Below are positions 9,561 to 18,567 of a stretch of DNA of 36,755 bases, piece after piece. The DNA comes from Gammaproteobacteria bacterium (lineage in GTDB: Bacteria > Pseudomonadota > Gammaproteobacteria > DSM-16500). Position 1 is the first letter of the stretch. Every line of letters begins with the position of its first letter. The notes under the pieces were generated by a model that was given only the letters and a program-made list of their open reading frames with translations, was not told where the DNA came from and ran no database searches. The stretch covers positions 1 to 36,755 of the forward strand of contig BMAG01000013.1 of NCBI GenBank assembly GCA_014132595.1, given 5' to 3'. The position numbers and the translations under genes are program-made.

Positions 9561-9636
9561 CTGTAAAAGCTACATAATTCGTTGATACCCAAAGTAGCTG
9601 TACTTTGTGTAGCAACGAATTATGTAACATTTACAG
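9561..9636. repeat. 76-nt near-perfect palindrome between ycaR and rne
   Basis: The outer arms, 9561-9584 and 9613-9636, match at 22 of 24 positions as reverse complements. The pairing continues inward through TACCC/GTGTA and AAAGTA/TACTTT (9591-9596 with 9601-9606) to a four-base GCTG loop. The whole element would fold into one long hairpin. There is no T-run after it, so it is not a standard terminator, although it sits between two convergent genes and could still stop or protect both transcripts. Confidence 0.85.
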
Positions 9637-9670
9637 CAATGACGGTGATGGTTTACCCATGGGTGACGTT

Positions 9671-11938
9671 TTATTCATCTGACTTAGAATAAATATCTTC
9701 TCCAGGCAAAGTCTGTTGCTTTTGTTCCCCTCGATTCCCCGAATGTCTTCTATTTCCACGATGCTTGGAAAACCGTTTATGATGACGATGCTTCGAAGGA
9801 TGACGATGGTGCTTTCGTTCTGATAACTGACCTACAGGCTTGTCGCTCATGGCTGGCGCAGATTGATCTGTATGAGAAGATTGATGATGTAGATTCTCAA
9901 CGGGTGCTGCTGATGGTTCAGCAGTTCTGGTATTTTCTACCATTGACCGCGGAACGGGTGGCTGATGAGTCAGCAAAATAGGTGTTTCTTTAGAAGGCTG
10001 CGAGTGCTCATGAGAGTGACGGGTCGTGTCTGCAGGCCTGTTTTCTTGATTCGTTTGTTGAGCATCATGAGATCTAAACTGCTTTGATCTGTTTTGATCA
10101 TTTCGTGAGCCATGTCTTCTACCTTGTTTATTACGATGATGACTACGATATTTATTGCGTGATGATGTATGCTGTGTTCCCTGTCTTCTTTTTTCTGCAG
10201 GCTCTGCAGTTTTTTGAGTAGAAGAAGCCCCTTCTTTCTTTTCAAAAAGATATTGCACAAAGCGTTTAATCAAGCCTTTTTCATTTTTTCCTTTGCTTGG
10301 TGCAGCTGCTTGCTGCGGCATGGGCTGCTCAATAGACATGCTCTTAATAGCAGGTTCCTGATGGGTTCTTTGAGTGATCTGACTAGAGACAGAGAGTTCA
10401 ATCTCAGGTTTTGTTATTAATTGGTAACTTGCCAGTTTTTCATCTCGTTCCGAAAAATCAGAAGTACGAATTCGCTCGACTTCATACTGAGGAGTTGTGA
10501 AATATTGATTGGGTACAATAATTACAGTGACGTTTTGACGTTTTTCAATATCAATAATGGCTTGTCGCTTTTCATTCAAAAGGAAAGAGGCAATCTCAAT
10601 CGGTAAAATGGCACGCACTTGCGCCGTATTTTCTTTGAGTGCGTGTTCTTCAATTAAACGGATAATAGATAAAGCAAGAGATTCTACACCGCGAATAGTT
10701 CCTTGACCCTGGCAGCGAGGACAGCTGATATGGCTGGATTCACCGAGTGAAGGACGTAAACGTTGACGAGACATTTCAAGTAAACCAAAACGTGAGATAC
10801 GTCCAACCTGCACACGAGCTCTGTCCATCTCTAATGCTTTTCGAATGCGTTCTTCAACTTCACGTTGATTGCGCAGCGGGGTCATATCAATAAAATCAAT
10901 CACAATTAAACCGCCTAAGTCGCGTAAGCGCAATTGTCTTGCAATTTCATCAGCTGCCTCAAGATTCGTGGTTAAGGCGGTTTCTTCAATATCCCCACCT
11001 TTGGTAGAGCGGGCAGAATTAATGTCGATCGCGACCATGGCCTCTGTATGATCAATCACAATAGAACCGCCGGAAGGTAATCGAACTTCACGCTGGAATG
11101 CTGATTCAATCTGGCTTTCAATCTGGAATCGTGTAAAAAGAGGTGTTGGATCTTGATAAAGTTTAACGCGGTTCATGAAGTCTGGACGAATGAGTTTGAT
11201 ATGATTTAAGACTTCCTGATAAGTTTCAGGGTCATCAATTAAAAGTTCGTCGATGTCTTTGCGTAAATAATCTCTGACCGAACGGATAACCGCATTGCTT
11301 TCTTGATAAATCAGGAAAGGCGCTGCTTTTTGTTTGGAAACCTGGACAATGGCATCCCAATGTCGTAATAAAATCGCCAAGTCCCATTGTAATTCTTCCT
11401 GGCTCCGACCGCTGCCTGCGGTACGTACAATAATTCCCATTCCATCGGGTAGTTGCAGTGCGGCCAGATTTTCACGTAATTCGGAACGTTCATCACCTTC
11501 AATACGTCTGGAGATGCCTCCTGCTCTTGGATTATTAGGCATAAGAACTAAATAAGATCCGGGCAAAGAGATAAAGGTTGTTAAGGCTGCGCCCTTTGAG
11601 CCGCGTTCTTCTTTATCCACCTGAACAATAATTTCCTGACCTTCTTCCAGTACTTCATCAATGGTTGGACGTTTGCCGCTGCTTTCATCGTATTTACTGC
11701 TAAAGCAGGAGCGCGCCACTTCTTTTAAAGGAAGAAACCCATGACGTCCGCCGCCAAAATCAACAAAAGCAGCTTCAAGGCTTTTTTCTCTGCGTGTTAC
11801 AACACCTAAGTATAAATTGGATTTTGTTTGCTCGTGAGACGCGGATTCAATGGTGAGGTCGTATAAGTATTGTCCATTCGCAAGCGCGATTCGCAACTCT
11901 TCATTTTTATGAGTTGCATTAATTAACATTCTTTTCAT
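9671..11938 (-). CDS. rne: ribonuclease E
   Basis: This is the main single-strand endoribonuclease of mRNA decay and rRNA/tRNA processing. The 755-residue protein starts [19 protein letters not shown], as RNase E does. An S1 domain (about 35-125) is followed by the 5'-sensor/RNase H-like region and the DNase I-like catalytic domain with the Mg-binding aspartates D305 (VAIDINSAR) and D348 (IVIDFIDM). The Zn-link cysteines C406 and C409 ([10 protein letters not shown]) allow tetramerisation, and the small domain ends near residue 510. The remaining tail of about 245 residues is low-complexity, rich in His, Arg, Gln and Ser. It is much shorter than the E. coli scaffold (1061 residues in total), and I see no clear enolase or PNPase binding motif. 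AAGG precedes the ATG. RNase E usually controls its own mRNA through the 5' leader. Confidence 0.96.
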   Translation of the reverse strand: MKRMLINATHKNEELRIALANGQYLYDLTIESASHEQTKSNLYLGVVTRREKSLEAAFVDFGGGRHGFLPLKEVARSCFSSKYDESSGKRPTIDEVLEEGQEIIVQVDKEERGSKGAALTTFISLPGSYLVLMPNNPRAGGISRRIEGDERSELRENLAALQLPDGMGIIVRTAGSGRSQEELQWDLAILLRHWDAIVQVSKQKAAPFLIYQESNAVIRSVRDYLRKDIDELLIDDPETYQEVLNHIKLIRPDFMNRVKLYQDPTPLFTRFQIESQIESAFQREVRLPSGGSIVIDHTEAMVAIDINSARSTKGGDIEETALTTNLEAADEIARQLRLRDLGGLIVIDFIDMTPLRNQREVEERIRKALEMDRARVQVGRISRFGLLEMSRQRLRPSLGESSHISCPRCQGQGTIRGVESLALSIIRLIEEHALKENTAQVRAILPIEIASFLLNEKRQAIIDIEKRQNVTVIIVPNQYFTTPQYEVERIRTSDFSERDEKLASYQLITKPEIELSVSSQITQRTHQEPAIKSMSIEQPMPQQAAAPSKGKNEKGLIKRFVQYLFEKKEGASSTQKTAEPAEKRRQGTQHTSSRNKYRSHHRNKQGRRHGSRNDQNRSKQFRSHDAQQTNQENRPADTTRHSHEHSQPSKETPILLTHQPPVPRSMVENTRTAEPSAAPVENLHHQSSHTDQSAPAMSDKPVGQLSERKHHRHPSKHRHHKRFSKHRGNRRHSGNRGEQKQQTLPGEDIYSKSDE

Positions 11939-12492
11939 TAGCTACCTTATTCTATCAAAGGCGCTCAGAACTTTTATGCCTTGACGAGGCGTTGTTGCTG
12001 TTTTTAGTTGTTTTTTTATATGCGTGATTCATTTTATTATTACCTTTAATCGGCGTTATCACACTTTTCTTCTATCATGTTGCTCTAAGAGACAACGATT
12101 ATTTTATTCTAAAAAACTTGGCAACCTGCCATGTATCATAGGCCCACATCATTTAAAAGATCTGAGCACGGTTTATATTCGTTACATGTATCGCTAATTC
12201 CATGATTTAAGTCCAAAAGGGTTGTCGGTTATGCTGTTAGTTAGAAGCGGACAAGCGCCACTGCAATGACTTTCTAAATCCCTTTGGCATCATACTCATG
12301 CGTATACATCTTAATCATTTTGCCTAACTCGGCATTAGCGAATATAGCAGTATTTTTAAAGTTGATCAATGAGATAGGGTAAACCATCCTTCCGAATTTT
12401 CTATTTCCTTTGTAAATTTTTGATTCTATGTGAAGGTTGTTTTCTCTTTTTGTCCAGAACCTGTTAAAGTCAGCGCTTTTGGATACCGCTCA
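11939..12492. other. divergent intergenic region between rne and rluC
   Basis: No convincing gene is visible in these 554 bases. The stretch must hold the rne 5' leader (minus strand) and the rluC promoter (plus strand). The AAGG ribosome binding site of rne is at the left edge. A weak inverted repeat (CCAAAAGGG near 12213 with CCCTTTGG near 12280) is present. I could not pick a promoter on either strand with confidence. Confidence 0.5.
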
Positions 12493-13443
12493 ATGGAAAA
12501 AAGCCCTGTTCAATATATATCCGTTTCTGCCGATACGGCCGGACAGCGTATTGATAATTTTTTAATAACTTACCTTAAGAATATCCCAAAGACTCATATC
12601 TATCGGATTTTGCGCAAAGGCGAAGTACGGGTTAATAAAAAACGCGCTAAGCCGAGTTATAAATTACAAGAAGGCGATCAAATCAGGGTACCGCCTTTGC
12701 AAAAAGGGCCTGAGCAAATACCGCCTCCCAAACCTGGTAATCAGCTCATGCGATGCCTCGCGAGTCGTATTCTCTATGAAGATAAGGGGCTTTTGATTAT
12801 TAATAAACCATCCGGTATTCCGGTGCACGGCGGAAGTCGTGTGAAACTGGGGGTGGTGGAAGCTTTACGTTGTATGTATCCTGCCTTGACTCAACTTGAA
12901 TTAGTGCATCGGTTAGATGCAGATACCTCCGGCTGCTTGGTATTGGCAAAAAAACGTAGTGTAATGCGTGAGATACATGATTTATTGCGTGCGAGAAAAG
13001 TCGAAAAAATATATTGGACGCTGACCAAGGGACGCTGGAAGGAATCGGAATTAAAAGTGGATGTTCCCTTACTTAAAAATCAGTTAACGAGCGGTGAACG
13101 TATTGTGCGAGTTAATGCGGAGGGAAAGCCGTCAGTGACACATTTTCGGACGTTAAAAGAGTTTGAAAAAACCTCATTGATGGAAGTTTCGTTAGAAACC
13201 GGCCGTACTCATCAGATTCGCGTCCATGCTAAGCATCGAGGGCATCCTGTCTTGGGAGATGAAAAGTATGGAGATAAAGAATTGAATAAACAACTTCGGG
13301 AAAAAGGGTTAACCCGGTTGTTTTTACATGCTTATTTGATCCATTTTACGCTGCCATCGACAGGTCAGGAGGTCAAGGTGAGCGCGCCGTTGGATGAGGA
13401 GTTAGAGGCGTGTTTAAAAAAATTAGAGGGTAAGCCTCGCTAA
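12493..13443 (+). CDS. rluC: 23S rRNA pseudouridine synthase (RluC)
   Basis: This enzyme makes pseudouridine in 23S rRNA (positions 955, 2504 and 2580 in E. coli). An S4 RNA-binding domain comes first (TAGQRIDNFL through IYRILRKGEVRVNKKRAKP), then the RluA-type catalytic domain with HRLDADTSG; the catalytic Asp is residue 142 from this start. GERIVRVNAEGKPSVT and GRTHQIRVHAKH are typical of RluC. The frame is open back to an ATG at 12430. I prefer 12493 (MEKSPVQYISV), giving 316 residues, because the extra 21 residues are not conserved and the distance to the S4 domain then matches E. coli RluC. Neither start has a clear Shine-Dalgarno sequence. It stands just ahead of the yceD-rpmF-fab run, as in many gammaproteobacteria. 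Confidence 0.94.
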   Translation: MEKSPVQYISVSADTAGQRIDNFLITYLKNIPKTHIYRILRKGEVRVNKKRAKPSYKLQEGDQIRVPPLQKGPEQIPPPKPGNQLMRCLASRILYEDKGLLIINKPSGIPVHGGSRVKLGVVEALRCMYPALTQLELVHRLDADTSGCLVLAKKRSVMREIHDLLRARKVEKIYWTLTKGRWKESELKVDVPLLKNQLTSGERIVRVNAEGKPSVTHFRTLKEFEKTSLMEVSLETGRTHQIRVHAKHRGHPVLGDEKYGDKELNKQLREKGLTRLFLHAYLIHFTLPSTGQEVKVSAPLDEELEACLKKLEGKPR

Positions 13444-13456
13444 TTTAATCAACCCC

Positions 13457-13546
13457 ATCGTGAACGTGAGCGTTTGCGGGCCCCATTGAGTCTTTTCTTT
13501 GTTATATTAAGACGCAAACGGACCCGCAAACGTTCACGTTCACGAT
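13457..13546. repeat. 90-nt inverted repeat between rluC and yceD
   Basis: Arms 13457-13480 and 13523-13546 match as reverse complements at 23 of 24 positions, around a 42-base spacer. The spacer contains a smaller hairpin (GTCTT/AAGAC) and a second CGCAAACG word. Inside each arm GTGAACGT is partly repeated. The element begins 13 bases after the rluC stop and ends about 20 bases before the promoter of yceD. It has no T-run. Confidence 0.88.
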
Positions 13547-13564
13547 ATATAACCCATTTATAAT

Positions 13565-13593
13565 TTGACACTATTCCCTCATCAGCATAAAAT
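13565..13593 (+). promoter_or_regulatory. strong sigma70 promoter of the yceD-rpmF-plsX-fab operon, GC-rich discriminator
   Basis: TTGACA (13565-13570, perfect consensus) and TAAAAT (13588-13593, five of six) are separated by the ideal 17 bases. The stretch after the -10 box is CGCGCGC, a GC-rich discriminator of the kind found at promoters inhibited by ppGpp/DksA. The yceD ATG is at 13602, only eight bases after the -10 box, so the start site should fall at or within a base or two of the start codon. No Shine-Dalgarno sequence is seen, in keeping with a leaderless message. Confidence 0.7.
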
Positions 13594-13601
13594 CGCGCGC
13601 T

Positions 13602-14126
13602 ATGCTAAAAGAGAATACATTGCCTGTTCAAGTCGACGCCTTTCGGTTCGCCGAGAACACCGCTCGTTTAGAGGGAGCGTTGTTTATTAAAGATATGCAG
13701 CGGCTAGCCCCGAGTTTGTATACGAGCGATGGGGAGACCCAAGTTCAGATGGAGTTTGGGGTAGACAAGCAGGGTATACATTTTCTGCGCGGGCAGTTTA
13801 GCGCCTGTGTAACGCTCCAATGCCAGCGGTGTTTGGAGTCATTAAGTTTTGAAGTCGCGGGTAACTTTTTATCCGGTATTGTACGTACAGAAGAAGAGGC
13901 TGATCAACTGCCTAAAGGTTATGATCCATTAATAGCCAAAGAAGGCATGTTGACACTTCAAGACATCTTTGAAGATGAATTGATTGTGAGTTTGCCGATT
14001 GTACCCATGCACTCGATGGAAGATTGCAAGGTCACTTTACCCTTGAAAATTGAAACAGATGAAAAAGTTGAAGCAAGTAAAGAGAACCCGTTTAAGGTGA
14101 TAGAATTTTTGAAAGTGAGGAGTTAA
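13602..14126 (+). CDS. yceD: YceD/DUF177 family protein (23S rRNA accumulation protein)
   Basis: This 174-residue protein belongs to the DUF177 (YceD/Yl069) family, whose members are linked to 23S rRNA accumulation in bacteria and plastids. The conserved cysteine patch is present: C69, C74 and C77 in ACVTLQCQRCLESL. The acidic middle (EDELIVSLPIVPMH) and the terminal NPFKVIEFLK also match E. coli YceD. The gene is three bases ahead of rpmF, its usual neighbour. Length and N-terminal alignment support the ATG at 13602 even though it has no ribosome binding site; the promoter at 13565-13593 predicts a leaderless message. Confidence 0.9.
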   Translation: MLKENTLPVQVDAFRFAENTARLEGALFIKDMQRLAPSLYTSDGETQVQMEFGVDKQGIHFLRGQFSACVTLQCQRCLESLSFEVAGNFLSGIVRTEEEADQLPKGYDPLIAKEGMLTLQDIFEDELIVSLPIVPMHSMEDCKVTLPLKIETDEKVEASKENPFKVIEFLKVRS

Positions 14127-14129
14127 GTC

Positions 14130-14333
14130 ATGGCTGTTGCAAAAAGTCGAAAATCGCGTTCACGCCGCAATATGCGTCGCGCTCATTCTGCGTTATCCAT
14201 ACCTGCATTGTCAGTTGATGCAGCAACTGGTGAAACGCATCGTCGTCATCATGTAAGTCCAGAAGGTTACTATAAAGGTCGTCAAGTCGTTGCAAAAAAT
14301 GCAGTGATTGAAGAAGAAAACAACGAAGAGTAA
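14130..14333 (+). CDS. rpmF: 50S ribosomal protein L32
   Basis: This 67-residue basic protein begins [20 protein letters not shown], the hallmark of bacterial L32, and has the usual [19 protein letters not shown] segment. The zinc cysteines of some L32 proteins are absent, as in E. coli. The C-terminus has an extra acidic tail (EEENNEE). A GTGAGGAG ribosome binding site lies at the end of yceD, and plsX starts six bases downstream. The synteny yceD-rpmF-plsX links ribosome and lipid synthesis. Confidence 0.97.
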   Translation: MAVAKSRKSRSRRNMRRAHSALSIPALSVDAATGETHRRHHVSPEGYYKGRQVVAKNAVIEEENNEE

Positions 14334-14339
14334 TCTCAT

Positions 14340-15401
14340 TTGAAAACCATCACCATTGCAGTGGACGCTATGGGAGGGGACTACGGTCCTTCTGTCATCG
14401 TCCCTGCTGCGTTGCATGTGCTTGCTAAGCATGATTCGCTGCATTTAATTCTTGTTGGCGATGAAACTGCATTGCAAAAAGAATTACAAACAGGGCGTGC
14501 CTATGATAAGGGAAGAATGACAATTCATCATGCTTCTCAATGTGTAGGAATGGATGAATCACCCGCCATTGCCTTGCGCACAAAAAAAGACTCTTCCATG
14601 CGAGTTGCAATCAATTTAGTAAAAGAAGGAAAAGCGCAGGCGTGTGTGAGTGCAGGAAATACAGGTGCCTTGATGGCGACTGCCCGCTTCGTATTAAAAA
14701 CCGTTCCTGGGATTGATCGTCCCGCTATTATTTCAACCTTTCCAACTCGTGCCGGCAAAAAAAATATGCGAATGCTGGATTTAGGTGCGAATGTAGATTG
14801 TACAGTGGATCATTTGTTCCAATTTGCTGTGATGGGTTCGGTGTTGGCTCAGGCAGTAGATAATATTGAAAATCCTACGGTATGCTTATTGAATATCGGT
14901 GAAGAAGATATCAAAGGCAATGAGCAGGTAAAACAAGCAGCCCTTCTTTTAGCAAGTTCCAATGCTATTAATTATACGGGCTATATCGAAGGTGATAAAT
15001 TATATAGCGGTCGGGCAGATGTCATTGTCTGTGATGGATTTGTTGGAAATGTGGCGCTTAAAACAAGTGAAGGCGTGGCTAGTTTTATTAAATATTTAAT
15101 CAAGGAAGCTTTTCTTAGCAGTTTGTTTGCTAAGTTTGTTGCACTATTAGCATTACCTGTTTTGAAATCATTAACAAAACGTATTGATCCCGATCGTTAT
15201 AATGGTGCGAGTTTAATTGGTTTGCGCGGTATTGTCGTTAAAAGTCACGGCGGTGCGAAGCGATATGCTTTTGCGCATGCGATAGAAGAAGCGATTGTAC
15301 AAGTTGAAAAAGACATTTCACATTTGATTCATGCAAAAGTAGAACAGTTGTTAAAGCTGCAAGTCATAACTGAACAAAAAAAACAAACGGATGAAGAGTA
15401 G
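14340..15401 (+). CDS. plsX: phosphate acyltransferase PlsX
   Basis: PlsX converts acyl-ACP and phosphate to acyl-phosphate, the donor for phospholipid synthesis. The 353-residue product starts [20 protein letters not shown] and carries [12 protein letters not shown] and the PAIISTFP and DLGANVDC segments of the family; E. coli PlsX has 356 residues. The start is a TTG at 14340, six bases after the rpmF stop. No ATG fits, because the first one downstream lies inside the conserved DAMGGD motif. A weak ribosome binding site (GAAGAG) precedes it within the end of rpmF, so translational coupling is likely. Confidence 0.95.
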   Translation: MKTITIAVDAMGGDYGPSVIVPAALHVLAKHDSLHLILVGDETALQKELQTGRAYDKGRMTIHHASQCVGMDESPAIALRTKKDSSMRVAINLVKEGKAQACVSAGNTGALMATARFVLKTVPGIDRPAIISTFPTRAGKKNMRMLDLGANVDCTVDHLFQFAVMGSVLAQAVDNIENPTVCLLNIGEEDIKGNEQVKQAALLLASSNAINYTGYIEGDKLYSGRADVIVCDGFVGNVALKTSEGVASFIKYLIKEAFLSSLFAKFVALLALPVLKSLTKRIDPDRYNGASLIGLRGIVVKSHGGAKRYAFAHAIEEAIVQVEKDISHLIHAKVEQLLKLQVITEQKKQTDEE

Positions 15402-15410
15402 CGTACTACT

Positions 15411-16376
15411 ATGAAATATTCAAAAATTATAGGGACAGGCGGTTATCTACCAGAGAAAGTTCTCACAAATTATGATTTGGAGAAAATTGTTGATACCTCT
15501 CATCAATGGATTGTTGAGCGTACGGGCATTCATCAACGCCATATTGCAGCTTCTAACGAGTCTTCTTTGACAATGGCAGAAGAGGCAGCACGTGTTGCTA
15601 TGGCTGCTGCAAATATATCATCTGCTGATATTGGCATGATTATTATTGCCACCACTACCCCTGAAAAGATTTTTCCAAGTACAGCCTGTTTGCTGCAACA
15701 GCGATTAGGTATTGCAGGTTGTCCCGCATTTGATCTGAACTCAACAGCTTGCGCAGGGTTTGTGTATGCATTAAGCATTGCAGATCAATTTATTCGTCAG
15801 GGTGCTGTTAATAATGCGCTTGTCATTGGTAGTGAAGTCATGTCCAGAGTGGTTGATTGGAGTGATCGAGCCGTTTCTATTTTATTTGGAGATGGTGCAG
15901 GTGCAGTGCTCCTAGGTGCAAGCGATGAACCAGGTATTTTATCAACGCATTTACATGCAGATGGTACGCATAAAGATGTTTTATTTTTACAAAATGCACT
16001 GGGCAAACCGACAGGTCTTGAAACCGAATTATATATGCAAATGAATGGGAAACAGTTATTTAAGCTTTCCGTTAATATTTTAGGTCAGTTGTTCGATGAA
16101 ACATTGGCAGCCAATCATTTGCAAAAATCAGATGTGGATTGGTTAGTACCACATCAAGCGAATATTCGCATTATTGAAGGCATGGCAAAAAAGCTGGATT
16201 TACCTATGGAACGTGTTGCGATTACTTTAGATGAACAAGGTAATACGTCTGCTGCATCCATTCCGCTTGCGCTCGACAAAGCGATTCGGGATCAACGAAT
16301 CAAACGTGGCGATATGCTGATGTTGGAAGGATTTGGGGGTGGCTTGGCATGGGGTTCGGCACTTATTAAGTATTGA
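15411..16376 (+). CDS. fabH: 3-oxoacyl-ACP synthase III (FabH)
   Basis: FabH starts fatty acid synthesis by condensing acetyl-CoA with malonyl-ACP. The 321-residue protein has the Cys-His-Asn triad at C114 (STACAGF), H248 (VPHQANIRI) and N278 (GNTSAASIPL), all near the E. coli positions. The ending GGGLAWGSALIKY is typical. GAAGAG at the end of plsX serves as ribosome binding site. It lies nine bases after plsX and seven before the fabD start. No unusual substitutions are seen. Confidence 0.97.
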   Translation: MKYSKIIGTGGYLPEKVLTNYDLEKIVDTSHQWIVERTGIHQRHIAASNESSLTMAEEAARVAMAAANISSADIGMIIIATTTPEKIFPSTACLLQQRLGIAGCPAFDLNSTACAGFVYALSIADQFIRQGAVNNALVIGSEVMSRVVDWSDRAVSILFGDGAGAVLLGASDEPGILSTHLHADGTHKDVLFLQNALGKPTGLETELYMQMNGKQLFKLSVNILGQLFDETLAANHLQKSDVDWLVPHQANIRIIEGMAKKLDLPMERVAITLDEQGNTSAASIPLALDKAIRDQRIKRGDMLMLEGFGGGLAWGSALIKY

Positions 16377-16383
16377 GGTGAAT

Positions 16384-17322
16384 GTGAAGTCATTAGGTAT
16401 TGTTTTCCCAGGTCAAGGTTCACAAACAGTCGGTATGTTAGCGGATCTTGCCCATGTATTTCCTGAAATTGAAAAGACCTATGCAGAAGCATCTGATGCA
16501 TTGGGTTATGACTTATGGAAATTAGTGCAGGTAGGTCCTGCGGAAGTTTTAGATCAAACCGTGCATACGCAACCTGCCATATTAGCAGGTTCTTATGCGA
16601 TCTGGTGTATTTTAAAAAAGAAGGAAAAAATAACTCCTACATTATTAGCGGGACATAGTTTAGGAGAATATACTGCATTAACTTGTGCAGGAGCGCTGAA
16701 ATTTTCAGATGCTATTCGTTTGACGGCTGCGCGTGGCCAATATATGCAAGAAGCTGTACCAACCGGTGAAGGAGCGCTTGCTGCGATCATTGGGCTTGAA
16801 GATGCTGAAGTGAGCGCGCTTTGTCAAAAAGCAGTTCTTGCTAATGAAGTGCTCACACCTGCTAATTTTAATAGTCCGGGTCAAGTCGTGGTCGCAGGTA
16901 ATAAGCTTGCGGTGGAACGTATGATTCCTCTTGCAAAGGAAGCTGGCGCACGGATGGCAAAGATACTTCCGGTGAGTGTGTCTTCGCATTGTGCTTTGAT
17001 GAAACCGGCAGCAGAAAAATTAAAAACCTTATTAGAGACAATTTCAATTCAAACGCCTTCGATTCCAGTTTTAAGTAATGTCGATGTTGCTTTTTACCAG
17101 AACGCCGATGAAATACGTGATGGTTTGGTACGGCAATTGTATATGCCTGTGCGTTGGGTTGAAACGATACGAAAATTTGCGGACAAAGGGATTGAACATA
17201 TTATAGAATGTGGACCAGGTAAAGTTTTGACGGGTCTCAATAAACGGATTGCGACTGAAATTCAATTGACTCCAACCGCAGATCTCGCAAGCTTTCAGCT
17301 TTTGTTAGAGACTGCACTGTAA
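16384..17322 (+). CDS. fabD: malonyl-CoA:ACP transacylase (FabD)
   Basis: FabD loads malonyl groups onto ACP. With a GTG start at 16384 the protein has 312 residues (E. coli 309), with S92 in the nucleophile elbow AGHSLGEYTAL and H202 in SSHCALM, exactly as expected. The frame stays open upstream to an ATG at 16333, but that would overlap fabH and add 17 unrelated residues. The GTG is preceded by GAGGTGA, which overlaps the fabH stop, a sign of translational coupling. The following fabG is 13 bases away. Confidence 0.96.
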   Translation: MKSLGIVFPGQGSQTVGMLADLAHVFPEIEKTYAEASDALGYDLWKLVQVGPAEVLDQTVHTQPAILAGSYAIWCILKKKEKITPTLLAGHSLGEYTALTCAGALKFSDAIRLTAARGQYMQEAVPTGEGALAAIIGLEDAEVSALCQKAVLANEVLTPANFNSPGQVVVAGNKLAVERMIPLAKEAGARMAKILPVSVSSHCALMKPAAEKLKTLLETISIQTPSIPVLSNVDVAFYQNADEIRDGLVRQLYMPVRWVETIRKFADKGIEHIIECGPGKVLTGLNKRIATEIQLTPTADLASFQLLLETAL

Positions 17323-17335
17323 TAAGGAACCTGCT

Positions 17336-18079
17336 ATGTCACATCAAGGTAAAGTTGCGCTGGTGACAGGTGCAAGCCGCGGGATAGGAAAGGCGATTGC
17401 GCATGCATTAGGCGCTGATGGTGCTTTAGTGATAGGAACAGCCACCACCTCGGATGGAGCGGATAAAATAAATCACGCTCTTAAAGAAGCAAATATTGAA
17501 GGTTGCGGCCTCATATTAAATGTCACCTCGAAAGAATCTATTGATGCGGCGATGGCGCATATCAAACAACACTATTCGATGCCTTCGATTTTGGTGAATA
17601 ATGCAGCAGTGACGCAAGATAATTTATTTTTGCGAATGAAGGACGAAGAATGGGATACGGTGATTGAAACCAATCTCAGTTCTATTTATCGCATGACAAA
17701 AATTTGTTTGAGGGATATGTTGAAAGCGCGATGGGGCAGAATTATTAATATCAGCTCAGTCGTCGGTTCTACCGGTAATCCAGGTCAAGTCAATTATGCG
17801 GCTGCTAAAGCAGGATTGATCGGTTTTACTAAAGCATTGGCGCAAGAAGTTGGCTCGCGTGAAATTACGGTCAACGCCGTGTCGCCAGGTTTTATTGATA
17901 CAGATATGACGCGAGATTTATCTGCAGAGCATCGAGAGGCTTTATTACAGCGTATTCCTATGCAGCGTTTAGGACAATCGGAGGAAGTGGCTGCCGTTGT
18001 TGCTTTTCTGGCATCCAATGGCGCAAGTTACGTGACTGGTCAAACATTGCACGTTAATGGCGGTATGTACATGCCATAG
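17336..18079 (+). CDS. fabG: 3-oxoacyl-ACP reductase (FabG)
   Basis: This NADPH-dependent short-chain dehydrogenase carries out the first reduction of the elongation cycle. The 247-residue protein has the nucleotide-binding TGASRGIG (11-18), NNA (88-90), and the S141-Y154-K158 catalytic set (SSVVG and NYAAAKAG). The C-terminus TGQTLHVNGGMYMP is that of true FabG rather than a generic dehydrogenase. AAGGA precedes the ATG. A possible promoter for acpP follows it at 18096-18123. Confidence 0.96.
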   Translation: MSHQGKVALVTGASRGIGKAIAHALGADGALVIGTATTSDGADKINHALKEANIEGCGLILNVTSKESIDAAMAHIKQHYSMPSILVNNAAVTQDNLFLRMKDEEWDTVIETNLSSIYRMTKICLRDMLKARWGRIINISSVVGSTGNPGQVNYAAAKAGLIGFTKALAQEVGSREITVNAVSPGFIDTDMTRDLSAEHREALLQRIPMQRLGQSEEVAAVVAFLASNGASYVTGQTLHVNGGMYMP

Positions 18080-18095
18080 ATTTGGCATATTCAGC

Positions 18096-18123
18096 TTGCA
18101 ACTTCTAAAAAATTAAATACACT
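18096..18123 (+). promoter_or_regulatory. possible acpP promoter
   Basis: TTGCAA (18096-18101) and TACACT (18118-18123) with a 16-base spacer each match the sigma70 consensus at four of six positions. They lie in the 161-base gap before acpP, where E. coli also has an extra acpP promoter. Weak pattern match. Confidence 0.33.
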
Positions 18124-18240
18124 AGGGGCTGTTTTTATTTCGCTAGGGTGGATTAATTATGCTCAGCATCATAAAAATATAAACAAACCCTATAGTGCAT
18201 GGATTGTGGTAATTGATTATTTGATAAGGGGAAATTAAGA

Positions 18241-18492
18241 ATGAGTACGATTGAAGCACGCGTCAAAAAGATTGTAATTGAACAATTAGGCGTAGAAGAA
18301 GAAGCTATCACCAAAGATGCTTCGTTTGTAGATGATTTAGGCGCTGATTCATTAGACACCGTCGAATTGGTGATGGCGTTAGAAGAAGAATTTGAAACAG
18401 AAATTCCAGATGAAGATGCTGAAAAAATTACAACAATTCAACAAGCGATCGACTATATCTCTTCACACATGAAAGAGAGCAGCAAAGAGTAG
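18241..18492 (+). CDS. acpP: acyl carrier protein
   Basis: This 83-residue acidic protein carries growing acyl chains on a 4'-phosphopantetheine attached to S37 in [21 protein letters not shown]. Length, acidity and context between fabG and fabF leave no doubt. AAGGGG lies at a good distance before the ATG. The gap of 161 bases to fabG is larger than other gaps in the run and suggests an additional promoter, fitting the high demand for ACP. The C-terminus has a few extra residues (MKESSKE) relative to E. coli (78 residues). Confidence 0.98.
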   Translation: MSTIEARVKKIVIEQLGVEEEAITKDASFVDDLGADSLDTVELVMALEEEFETEIPDEDAEKITTIQQAIDYISSHMKESSKE

Positions 18493-18567
18493 TCGTCCTG
18501 TCATCCTGAGCTATCGCAAAGGATGAATAAATGTATCCGTTCACGGAGATGTTTAACTTGCATAAAG

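Noticed and set aside
9970-10260. A 96-residue minus-strand frame inside the rne tail
   Set aside because: It is a shifted frame over the repetitive His/Arg-coding region of rne, with no ribosome binding site and poor composition.
13457-13546. Possible CRISPR-like or tandem repeat because of recurring GTGAACGT and CGCAAACG words
   Set aside because: There are only two inverted arms and no regular repeat-spacer pattern or cas gene.
16333-16383. Longer fabD beginning at the ATG within fabH
   Set aside because: It would add 17 residues encoded out of frame over fabH; the GTG at 16384 has a proper ribosome binding site and matches the known length and active-site numbering.
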